Source: Spirulina sp. DLM2.Bin59
GTDB lineage: Bacteria > Cyanobacteriota > Cyanobacteriia > Cyanobacteriales > Spirulinaceae
Assembly (NCBI GenBank): GCA_007693875.1
Contig: RECT01000296.1
Location: 1-17,904 of the forward strand
DNA: 17,904 nt
Direction of reading: 5' to 3'
The first letter of the stretch is position 1. Each line of letters begins with the position of its first letter. Under the pieces are notes generated by a model. That model saw only the letters and a program-made list of their open reading frames with translations, had not been told where the DNA came from and made no database searches. Position numbers and translations under genes: made by a program. Shown piece after piece: positions 6,398 to 12,145 of this stretch.

Positions 6398-6670
6398 ATG
6401 CAAAGCAACGAAACCTATCTCAATCACCCCACATTTGGCCTTCTTTTCAAGGTTTGTCCCATTGAAAATAATCAGGAACTCTTTACCACCCTCTACGCCC
6501 AACGCCTTTTCTTTGTCGTTGCCCAGGCTCCCCATGGGTTAAGCTTTGAACCCCTGGGCCGGTCCGATGCCCGGCTCTTGGTAGAGAATCGCCTCCGCAA
6601 GTTGCGCCGCATCAATGCCACAGACGAGCATCACGAATTGAATGTGATCTATAAACGCACTTTCCAATAA
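6398..6670 (+). CDS. pipX: PipX, PII-interacting coactivator of NtcA
   Basis: This 90-aa protein swaps partners between PII (GlnB) and the nitrogen regulator NtcA according to 2-oxoglutarate and ATP/ADP, and so couples carbon/nitrogen status to transcription. The family signature is clear: YLNHPTFGLL (7-16), ELFTTLYAQRLFF (27-39) and DARLLVENRLRKLRR (57-71). Y33 corresponds to Y32 of Synechococcus elongatus PipX, which contacts NtcA. The N-terminal Tudor-like domain spans about 1-53 and two helices follow. I chose the ATG at 6398 because family members begin a few residues before YLNHP; the upstream in-frame ATG at 6332 would add an unrelated 22 residues. It is the first gene of the pipX-pipY-sepF-proC cluster. 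The IS left end lies 180 bp upstream, which could affect its promoter. Confidence 0.96.
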   Translation: MQSNETYLNHPTFGLLFKVCPIENNQELFTTLYAQRLFFVVAQAPHGLSFEPLGRSDARLLVENRLRKLRRINATDEHHELNVIYKRTFQ

Positions 6671-6695
6671 TTAATTCTTCAATCATGGGGGGAAG

Positions 6696-7379
6696 ATGAC
6701 GACGATCGCGGAAAATTTAGCCACCATCCGAGCCACAATTCCCGATGGGGTGCGGCTATTGGCGGTGAGCAAAACCTTTCCCGCTGCCGCCATTCGTGCC
6801 GCCTATCATGAGGGGGTGCGGGATTTTGGGGAAAGCCGGATCCAAGAGGCGATCGCCAAACAAGCCGAACTCGCTGATCTCACCGATATTCAATGGCACT
6901 TCATCGGCCATCTCCAAAGCAACAAAGCCAAAAAAGCCCTCACCCATTTTGATTGGCTCCACACCTGCGACCATCTTGCCCTCGCCCAACGGTTAGATCG
7001 CCTAGCCGCCGAATTAGGGAAATCGCCTCAAATTCTCCTCCAAGTTAAACCCTGCCCTGATCCCGATAAATATGGCTGGCCCCTGGCATCCCTCTGGCCT
7101 GATTTAGCCGCCTTGGCCCAATGCCACCACCTCAACATTCAAGGATTGATGACAATTTTGCCCCTCGGCCTAACCCCAGCGGCAACCCGCCAAGCCTTTC
7201 AGGAAACCGAAGCCGCCGCCGCCCAAATTCGGGAGCAGTTCAGCCCCCCCCTAGGGATGACAGAGCTTTCCATGGGGATGTCTGGGGATTATCCTTTGGC
7301 CATAGCGGCCGGGGCAACGATGATCCGGATCGGCCGGGGGATTTTTGGCGATCGCCCTCCCCTGCCCTCCTCAACTTAA
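6696..7379 (+). CDS. pipY: PipY, YggS-family PLP-binding protein
   Basis: This 227-aa pyridoxal-phosphate homeostasis protein (YggS/PROSC/PLPBP family) has no known catalytic activity. It acts in vitamin B6 and amino/keto acid balance. K26 in LLAVSKT is the PLP Schiff-base lysine. Other family signatures are FGESRIQE (about 44-51), WHFIGHLQSNKAKK (about 66-79), ELSMGMSGDYPLAI and the C-terminal phosphate-binding IRIGRGIFGDR. The single TIM-barrel domain has normal length. The ATG at 6696 is 25 bp after the pipX stop, with a purine-rich GGGGGAAG just upstream. pipX-pipY linkage is conserved in cyanobacteria, where the two interact genetically. Confidence 0.96.
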   Translation: MTTIAENLATIRATIPDGVRLLAVSKTFPAAAIRAAYHEGVRDFGESRIQEAIAKQAELADLTDIQWHFIGHLQSNKAKKALTHFDWLHTCDHLALAQRLDRLAAELGKSPQILLQVKPCPDPDKYGWPLASLWPDLAALAQCHHLNIQGLMTILPLGLTPAATRQAFQETEAAAAQIREQFSPPLGMTELSMGMSGDYPLAIAAGATMIRIGRGIFGDRPPLPSST

Positions 7380-7505
7380 GTTAATCTCCCCCTTAATTTT
7401 TAAAACTGGCAAGAATCAAGGTTATGATGTTAGCGGCTTCGTCGCCAGCCGCCATCGCGATTTTGGTATCATTAAGCCCGTCATGGGATAGGGAGAAGTT
7501 CAGCC

Positions 7506-8129
7506 GTGAACACGATTTTTAATAAGCTCAAGGATATTGTCGGGTTAAATGAATCCGAGTATGAGTATTATGAAGAGGATATGGAGGGAAATGACTATCA
7601 GCCCGTCTACCAACCGGAGCCCGCTCCTGTGGTTGAGGATGAGCGTCAACGTCCCCGCCGCACCAGAGAACGTCCCTCGGCGATGACGGCAGCAACCCCC
7701 TCCAGTGAACCTATTGGTTTGTCAGCAACAGCCCCAGCAGCAAGGAGTAACGTGATAGGAATGCCCGGATCGGCCAACGGAATTTCAGAGGTTGTCGTCA
7801 TTGAACCCCGCTCTTTTGAAGAAATGCCTCAAGTAATTCAGGCATTGCGGGAGCGGAAGTCTGTGGTTTTAAACCTAACGATTATTGATCCCGACGAGGC
7901 CCAACGGGCAGTGGATTTTGTGGCGGGCGGAACCTATGCCATTGACGGCCATCAGGAGCGCATTGGGGAGAGCATTTTCCTCTTCACACCCAGTTGCGTC
8001 CAGGTCAGCACCCAAAATGCCACGCCCCAAGAGACGACGTCGCCCTTGAGTGCTGTGCGGGCCAGTGCCGCCAGTATGGTAAACCCCAATGCATCTTGGT
8101 CTCTTGATCCCAATCGTTTGGTGAACTAG
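7506..8129 (+). CDS. sepF: SepF cell division protein (Cdv2)
   Basis: This 207-aa FtsZ-interacting protein polymerises and helps anchor the Z ring to the membrane; cyanobacteria lack FtsA and rely on SepF/Ftn2-type anchors. Residues 1-14 form an amphipathic helix (MNTIFNKLKDIVGL) suited to membrane binding. An acidic then Pro/Ala-rich linker spans about 15-93. The SepF core (DUF552) spans about 94-168: VVVIEPRSFEEM, VVLNLTIIDPDEAQRAVDF and ERIGESIFLFTPS. A low-complexity tail follows. The start is GTG at 7506, with GGGAGAAG at 7491-7498. The gap of 126 bp from pipY may hold a promoter. Position upstream of proC matches other cyanobacterial genomes. Confidence 0.95.
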   Translation: MNTIFNKLKDIVGLNESEYEYYEEDMEGNDYQPVYQPEPAPVVEDERQRPRRTRERPSAMTAATPSSEPIGLSATAPAARSNVIGMPGSANGISEVVVIEPRSFEEMPQVIQALRERKSVVLNLTIIDPDEAQRAVDFVAGGTYAIDGHQERIGESIFLFTPSCVQVSTQNATPQETTSPLSAVRASAASMVNPNASWSLDPNRLVN

Positions 8130-8135
8130 GATCCC

Positions 8136-8164
8136 CCTAGCTCTGCTCAGACGACTGGGCTAGG
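8136..8164 (+). repeat. First hairpin in the sepF-proC spacer
   Basis: CCTAGC (8136-8141) and GCTAGG (8159-8164) are perfect 6-bp inverted arms; an inner CAG/CTG pair can also form. TTTAAT follows directly, so this could be a weak terminator just after the sepF stop or a processing structure. Confidence 0.45.
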
Positions 8165-8188
8165 TTTAATGATGCGATGGCCGATGAT

Positions 8189-8226
8189 CCCTCCTGGCAC
8201 CTTTGGAGCCAGGGGGGGCTTGTTTT
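8189..8226 (+). terminator. Terminator-like hairpin upstream of proC
   Basis: CCCTCCTGGC (8189-8198) pairs with GCCAGGGGGG (8208-8217) through a 9-nt loop, with one U-G wobble. A T-rich stretch (ttgtttt, 8220-8226) follows after GC. It lies 29 bp before the proC start, so it could attenuate read-through from sepF into proC. A leader-controlled switch is possible, but no ligand domain is recognised. Confidence 0.5.
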
Positions 8227-8254
8227 GTCAAGATCAGCTGTGGAGATAGCAATA

Positions 8255-9058
8255 ATGGTGTATCAATTGGGGATTATCGGCGGTGGTGTGATGGGGGAGG
8301 CGTTGCTCTGCCGGTTAATCGCCCAGGGAATTTATGCCCCGGAGCAAGTTGTTGTCAGTGATCCCGCGCCCCGACGGGGGGAATTGTTGCGATCGCACTA
8401 TGGGGTAGAAACCACTGTAAATAATGCCCAAGCCTGCCAAGCGGAGATCATCCTCTTGGCCATCAAGCCGCAGATTTTGCCCCAGTTAGCGCGGCAATTG
8501 GCGATGGTGGCGATTCCCCCCCGCAGTTTAATTCTCTCGATCCTGGCGGGGGTTCCCCTGGCTCGTTTGGCGGAACTGTTCCCCCAACAGCCGATTATCC
8601 GGGTGATGCCCAATACCCCCGCGACGGTGGGGGCAGGGATGACGGCGATCGCCCCCAATGCTCAGGTCACTCCTCCACAGCAGGCCCAAGCGGAAACGAT
8701 TTTTCGAGCAGTGGGGGAAGTGGTGCAGGTTCCGGAAAGTAGTATGGATGCGGTGACGGGGCTTTCGGGTTCGGGGCCGGCGTTTGTGGCGTTGATGGTG
8801 GAGGCCTTGGCCGATGGCGGTGTAGCGGCGGGGCTACCGAGGGCGACGGCTCAACAGTTGGCGATTCAAACGGTGCTCGGCACGGCGCAATTGCTGAAGG
8901 AGCGGGAGTTACACCCCGCTCAACTCAAGGATCAAGTCACCAGTCCGGGAGGAACCACCATTGCCGGAGTCCATGCTTTGGAGCAGCAGGGATTCCGGGG
9001 GGCAGTGATGGGGGCGGTTTTGGCGGCCTATGGGCGATCGCAGTCCCTCGGCCAGTAG
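8255..9058 (+). CDS. proC: Pyrroline-5-carboxylate reductase
   Basis: This 267-aa enzyme catalyses the last step of proline synthesis, NAD(P)H-dependent reduction of pyrroline-5-carboxylate. The N-terminal Rossmann domain begins with GIIGGGVMGEAL (6-17). RVMPNTPATVG (116-126) and the C-terminal dimerisation domain signatures SGSGPAF (171-177) and DQVTSPGGTT (226-235) are all present. I chose the ATG at 8255 because GGAG lies at 8242-8245 and the Rossmann motif then starts at the usual position. The in-frame ATG at 8177 adds 26 unrelated residues and overlaps the hairpin. It is the last gene of the cluster and ends at a strong terminator. Confidence 0.96.
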   Translation: MVYQLGIIGGGVMGEALLCRLIAQGIYAPEQVVVSDPAPRRGELLRSHYGVETTVNNAQACQAEIILLAIKPQILPQLARQLAMVAIPPRSLILSILAGVPLARLAELFPQQPIIRVMPNTPATVGAGMTAIAPNAQVTPPQQAQAETIFRAVGEVVQVPESSMDAVTGLSGSGPAFVALMVEALADGGVAAGLPRATAQQLAIQTVLGTAQLLKERELHPAQLKDQVTSPGGTTIAGVHALEQQGFRGAVMGAVLAAYGRSQSLGQ

Positions 9059-9087
9059 GGGCGAAAATGCTTTCGCCCTCTTTATTT
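9059..9087 (+). terminator. Intrinsic terminator of the proC cluster
   Basis: GGGCGAAA (9059-9066), loop ATGC, TTTCGCCC (9071-9078), then TCTTTATTT. This perfect 8-bp stem with U-rich tail starts 1 nt after the proC stop. The T-rich tail runs into the stop codon of the convergent gene at 9082, so the two opposite genes share this space. Confidence 0.88.
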
Positions 9088-9510
9088 GAAGGGTTGAAAC
9101 ACCTGATAAGTTTCCACCAGATCAGCGCGATCGCCCAATACTTTCCCCTGCCATTCCACCCAAGCATGGCTCTCCATCACCCCCCGATGGCGGCGCATCC
9201 CGATTTTTAACGATGCCGTGATCCGGTAGCGTTGGAGGAGATAGAGGAGGAGGAGCGATCGCCGCAGGCAATTACTCCAAGGGCGACTATAGCGATCGGC
9301 CAGCATCACCATTGCCGCCAACCGTGGCACAGCAATGGGGCGATCCACCTTGGGGAGAGGATAGCGGGCTAATAATCCCTGCGTGCGGCGCAATCCCCCC
9401 CATTGCAACAACACCGCCACCACCGGCAACAACCCATAGGCCAGACAGAACCAACCCCAATCCTGCCGGGAAAAACCCCGTAGGGTGCGCCATTTCTGCC
9501 CCCAGGTCAT
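9082..9510 (-). CDS. Transglutaminase-like peptidase of the lasso peptide B2 family
   Basis: Protein of 142 aa matching the 'lasso peptide biosynthesis B2' family (transglutaminase core 3), papain-like Cys-His-Asp peptidases that remove leader peptides in RiPP pathways. C81 sits in NCLRRSLLLLYLLQR, the expected catalytic Cys context. H115 sits in SHAWVEW, and D127 in LGDRADL is the likely acid. Residues 17-38 are hydrophobic and may anchor it in the membrane. The ATG at 9510 overlaps the nanE stop in ATGA, so translation is coupled to nanE. A PqqD-like protein, the usual B1 partner, is encoded 1.5 kb away on the other side of the divergent promoter. No cyclase or precursor is seen. Family assignment is good; substrate and pathway are unknown. 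Confidence 0.8.
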   Translation of the reverse strand: MTWGQKWRTLRGFSRQDWGWFCLAYGLLPVVAVLLQWGGLRRTQGLLARYPLPKVDRPIAVPRLAAMVMLADRYSRPWSNCLRRSLLLLYLLQRYRITASLKIGMRRHRGVMESHAWVEWQGKVLGDRADLVETYQVFQPFK

Positions 9511-10172
9511 CGCAGCAAACCGGCTAAAAAGGCTTGGGTGCGGAGATCAATTCCCGTGATTGCCGTCCCCACCACCACCGCATCGGCTCCCCCAGCTAAA
9601 GCCTGGCCCACCATTTCCGGTGTCGCTACCCCTCCCTCGCAGATCGTGAAGGTCTCCAGTTGGGCGGCAATGTCTGTCAACAATTCCCAAGCGGGGGGGG
9701 TTTGGGCTTGGGTCAGTTCTGTATAGCCGTAGAGGGTTGTGCCGACGAGATCCGCCCCTAGGGTGACGGCTTGGGCGGCACTGCTTAAATCATCAATATC
9801 CGCCATCACTAATTTCCCCCGGTCATGGATGGCGGTGATCATGTCCTGCAAAGGTACGGGGCGATCGCGCTCTGTGGCATCAATGGCAACAATATCCGCC
9901 CCCGCCTCAATGACGGCGATCGCATCCTCCAACCGGGGCGTAATATACACCGGAGCATCGGGAAGTACCTGCTTCCATAGCCCAATCATCGGGATTTCTG
10001 GTAGGCGTTGGCGCACCGCCCGGATATGGGCCGGCGTATCAATGCGAACTCCGGCGGCCCCTTGGTTCACCGCTGCAGTGGCGATCGCCGCGATCATTTC
10101 CGGTTGATGGAGGGGAGAATTTACCGGAGCTTGGCAGGAGACAATTAACTGGTGGCGAAGAGCTGAAAGCAT
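9507..10172 (-). CDS. nanE: N-acetylmannosamine-6-phosphate 2-epimerase
   Basis: This 221-aa TIM-barrel enzyme interconverts ManNAc-6-P and GlcNAc-6-P. Residues corresponding to the Clostridium perfringens NanE active site are in place: R43 (GVRID), K67 (IGLWK), D125 (MADID) and E179 (CEGG). The phosphate-binding end GGADAVVVGTAITG (194-207) is typical. I prefer the ATG at 10172, which gives the usual family N-terminus; an in-frame ATG at 10205 would add 11 residues and leave 30 bp to the divergent gene. There is no strong Shine-Dalgarno for either. No other sialic-acid catabolic genes are present, so it may serve amino-sugar recycling or envelope sugar synthesis. It is translationally coupled to the B2-like gene. 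Confidence 0.92.
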   Translation of the reverse strand: MLSALRHQLIVSCQAPVNSPLHQPEMIAAIATAAVNQGAAGVRIDTPAHIRAVRQRLPEIPMIGLWKQVLPDAPVYITPRLEDAIAVIEAGADIVAIDATERDRPVPLQDMITAIHDRGKLVMADIDDLSSAAQAVTLGADLVGTTLYGYTELTQAQTPPAWELLTDIAAQLETFTICEGGVATPEMVGQALAGGADAVVVGTAITGIDLRTQAFLAGLLR

Positions 10173-10235
10173 AATGCTATCTTGAGAGAGATTGTTTGCA
10201 ACCATATTTTGATCGAAATTTCACGATACTCCACG

Positions 10236-10628
10236 ATGGCCACCCTTTCCCCCGACGAAATCGAACAGTTTCGCGCCCAACTCAGCACCTATCCCCCGGC
10301 CCTCAAAGCCCTAACCGAAATTGAAGACTGTGAGGGCAATTTAGCGGATGCCACCATTTCCCTCGCCATTCGAGCGGGGCAGCAACCCCAGGAAGATAAC
10401 GGTGAATGGTTGGCAGATTTAGCCAAACGTTGCCGGGCGGTGATCTGCCAAGCTATCCCCCGTCAAAATCTTGAAACTGGGGCCATTGATAAAACAATCA
10501 TTGCTGTCGCTAGTTCCGAATTAATCCCCGCTGCCTTGGCAACGCCTGTGGTGTTGTATGTGCTGAAATCCGGCCTGGCGGAATTTTGCCAAGCCTTTGA
10601 ACCCGTTGAGCCGGAGGCAGAAGCTTAG
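10236..10628 (+). CDS. Conserved-looking protein of unknown function
   Basis: This 130-aa protein belongs to no family I recognise. It is largely helical and acidic at both ends. Residues 96-115 form an Ala/Leu/Val-rich helix (about IPAALATPVVLYVLKSGL) that could be buried or membrane-associated. There is no signal peptide and there are only four cysteines. I chose the ATG at 10236 over the in-frame ATG at 10182 because the extra 18 residues look non-coding and would lie in the divergent promoter region. The TAG stop is directly followed by the ATG of the YqgF-like gene, so the two are co-transcribed and probably translationally coupled. The divergent promoter with nanE lies in the 63 bp upstream, where no clear consensus boxes are visible. 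Confidence 0.8.
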   Translation: MATLSPDEIEQFRAQLSTYPPALKALTEIEDCEGNLADATISLAIRAGQQPQEDNGEWLADLAKRCRAVICQAIPRQNLETGAIDKTIIAVASSELIPAALATPVVLYVLKSGLAEFCQAFEPVEPEAEA

Positions 10629-11021
10629 ATGATTCTTGGTTTTGATCCTGGTCGAGATAAATGTGGGGTGGCGATCGCCTATCCCGACGGCACCCCCCAA
10701 TGGTATCAGGTGATCAACCGTCCTGATGTGCCCCAAGTCCTCACCCAACTCCAACGGGATTACGCCATCACCGAGATCGTCATGGGCAACCAAACCACCG
10801 CCCAACAATGGGCCGCTGAGGTGAAACCCCTATTTCCCGCCGACACGCCCTTAAACTTTGTCAACGAGCGCAACAGTAGTTTAGAGGCCCGCGATCGCTA
10901 CTGGCAGATGTTCCCCCCCCGGGGGTTAGCCCGCCTCATTCCCCGAGGAATGCGGCTCCCCCCTCGGCCCGTGGATGACATCGTCGCTATTCTGTTAATT
11001 GAACGCTACTTGAATGGTTAA
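10629..11021 (+). CDS. YqgF/RuvX-like RNase H-fold nuclease
   Basis: This 130-aa protein of the YqgF superfamily (predicted pre-16S rRNA processing nuclease or Holliday-junction resolvase-like) shows the RNase H-fold acidic residues in order: D6 in GFDPGRDKCGVA, E80 in FVNERNSS and D116/D117 in RPVDDIVA. The DPGRDKCG variant marks the cyanobacterial branch, distinct from canonical RuvX. A Pro/Arg-rich loop (about 95-114) precedes the last motif. The ATG at 10629 abuts the previous stop, and its own TAA overlaps the next ATG by one base (TAATG), indicating tight coupling. It probably acts on RNA or branched DNA in the cytoplasm; the exact substrate is unproven. Confidence 0.87.
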   Translation: MILGFDPGRDKCGVAIAYPDGTPQWYQVINRPDVPQVLTQLQRDYAITEIVMGNQTTAQQWAAEVKPLFPADTPLNFVNERNSSLEARDRYWQMFPPRGLARLIPRGMRLPPRPVDDIVAILLIERYLNG

Positions 11022-11329
11022 TGGCTGATCTGAATTTAGGCGATCGCATCACCCTCGCCCCCGATGTTCTCATTCAAGAACTGGCGGGGGAATCCGTCCT
11101 CCTCAACCTCAACAGTGAGGAATACTTCGGCCTGGATGACGTGGGTACCCGGATGATCACAGTACTGAATGAGTCGGATTCAGTGGCGATCGCCCAAGCC
11201 CAACTCCTTCAAGAATACGAAGTGGAATCGGAACAACTCAGCCAAGACCTGTTGGATCTGATCCGCAACCTTCAGACCCACGGCCTGATCACGATTACAC
11301 CCGCCCCGCTAGATGGCTCAACTGCTTGA
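11021..11329 (+). CDS. PqqD/RRE-family peptide-binding protein
   Basis: This 102-aa protein has the PqqD fold (RiPP recognition element). VLIQELAGESVLLNL (16-30), EEYFGLDDVGTRMI (33-46), a mid helical part and NLQTHGLI (83-90) match the family pattern of a three-stranded winged-helix domain that binds leader peptides. As a stand-alone protein it resembles lasso B1 and PqqD. It is last in the three-gene plus-strand operon and overlaps the preceding stop by one base. Its final 35 bp overlap the convergent Crp gene. With the B2-like peptidase nearby it could form a leader-recognition and cleavage pair; that link is inference. Family call is fairly sure, function open. Confidence 0.85.
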   Translation: MADLNLGDRITLAPDVLIQELAGESVLLNLNSEEYFGLDDVGTRMITVLNESDSVAIAQAQLLQEYEVESEQLSQDLLDLIRNLQTHGLITITPAPLDGSTA

Positions 11330-11978
11330 GGTTGACAATACAGAGCGATCGCTGTTGGGAGTCAATTTCCACCCAGCTTTTACTGTGGAGTTTCTCAATG
11401 ATCTTCCGCACCTCCTCCGCCGTAATGTCGGAAATTTGCGCCAGATCCTCATCGGGAATCATTAAAATCTCCGTCCCCTTTGCCGTTGGTTGGCCGTAAT
11501 GCTCCGCCAACATCACCAACATTTTAGCCAGCTTAATGGCGGGGGGTTGGTTGCGCAGTTGAAACCGTATATTGGAATAACGGAGCCGTTGCACCATTAA
11601 TTGCAACATTCGATGATGTAATTGGGGGTCTTTAAACAGGGTTTGAATAAACCGCTGGGCGGAAACACTGAGCAACTCCACCGGACAGAGGGCCACCACA
11701 TCCGTGGAACGGGGCGACTCATCTAAAATCGCCATCTCCCCAAAAAAATCTCCCCGGCCCATCACCGCCAACGTAATCGCGCTGTCCCCCGCCAAACGGC
11801 GCACCTTCACCCAGCCGGAAACGATGAAATAAACCGCATTCCCCCAGGCGTCTTCCATCAAGACCGCTCGATCCCTGGGGTAGCTATGTTTAACCGCCAC
11901 AGAAAGGAGCCATTCGAGGGTTTCGGGGCTGGCAGTGTTGAAAAGGGGGAACAGCTCGCTAAAAGCCTTGATCTCCAT
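11295..11978 (-). CDS. Crp/Fnr-family transcription regulator
   Basis: Protein of 227 aa. The N-terminal cyclic-nucleotide-binding domain (about 10-125) has a phosphate-binding cassette, FGEMAILDESPRS, with G80, E81, R90 and S91. These are the residues that contact cAMP or cGMP in true receptors, so nucleotide binding is plausible. The long dimerisation helix is at about 118-140. The C-terminal winged helix-turn-helix is at about 175-215, with recognition helix in ITAEEVRKIIEKLHSK. There are no Fnr-type N-terminal cysteines. The ATG at 11978 has no obvious Shine-Dalgarno. It is convergent with, and overlaps by 35 bp, the PqqD-like gene. Targets cannot be inferred; autoregulation or control of the neighbouring divergent locus is possible. 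Confidence 0.92.
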   Translation of the reverse strand: MEIKAFSELFPLFNTASPETLEWLLSVAVKHSYPRDRAVLMEDAWGNAVYFIVSGWVKVRRLAGDSAITLAVMGRGDFFGEMAILDESPRSTDVVALCPVELLSVSAQRFIQTLFKDPQLHHRMLQLMVQRLRYSNIRFQLRNQPPAIKLAKMLVMLAEHYGQPTAKGTEILMIPDEDLAQISDITAEEVRKIIEKLHSKSWVEIDSQQRSLCIVNLKQLSHLAGRV

Positions 11979-12046
11979 GAATGGTTATCAGTATGAAATT
12001 GCCTCAATCTTATCAGATGGGATGATGGGGTTTGCGAGTTAGTGGC

Positions 12047-12081
12047 GGTGGGATTGCTCCCCACCCTCACCTAAGGTGGGG
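12047..12081. repeat. Mutually exclusive GC-rich hairpins between the TPR-like gene and crp
   Basis: GGTGGG (12047-12052) can pair with CCCACC (12060-12065). Alternatively CCCCACC (12059-12065) can pair with GGTGGGG (12075-12081). The two stems share the central arm, so only one can form. The 167-bp spacer (11979-12145) lies after the 601-aa gene's stop and before crp, both on the minus strand. There is no T tract. It could be a terminator, an attenuator, or a worn IS200/IS605-type end; the sequence does not decide. Confidence 0.4.
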
Positions 12082-12145
12082 TCTTCTGTGCCTACGGTTC
12101 TTGTTTGATCGGGGTCTGTGGTGGCTCTGTTGCCTGGCGTTAGCG

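Noticed and set aside
8177..8254. Upstream ATG for proC
   Set aside because: It lies in the terminator-like hairpin, and the SD at 8242-8245 serves the ATG at 8255.
11979..12031. Tiny ORF MVISMKLPQSYQMG as a RiPP precursor
   Set aside because: It is only 14 codons, has no ribosome-binding site, no leader-like segment and no link to the B2/PqqD genes beyond proximity.
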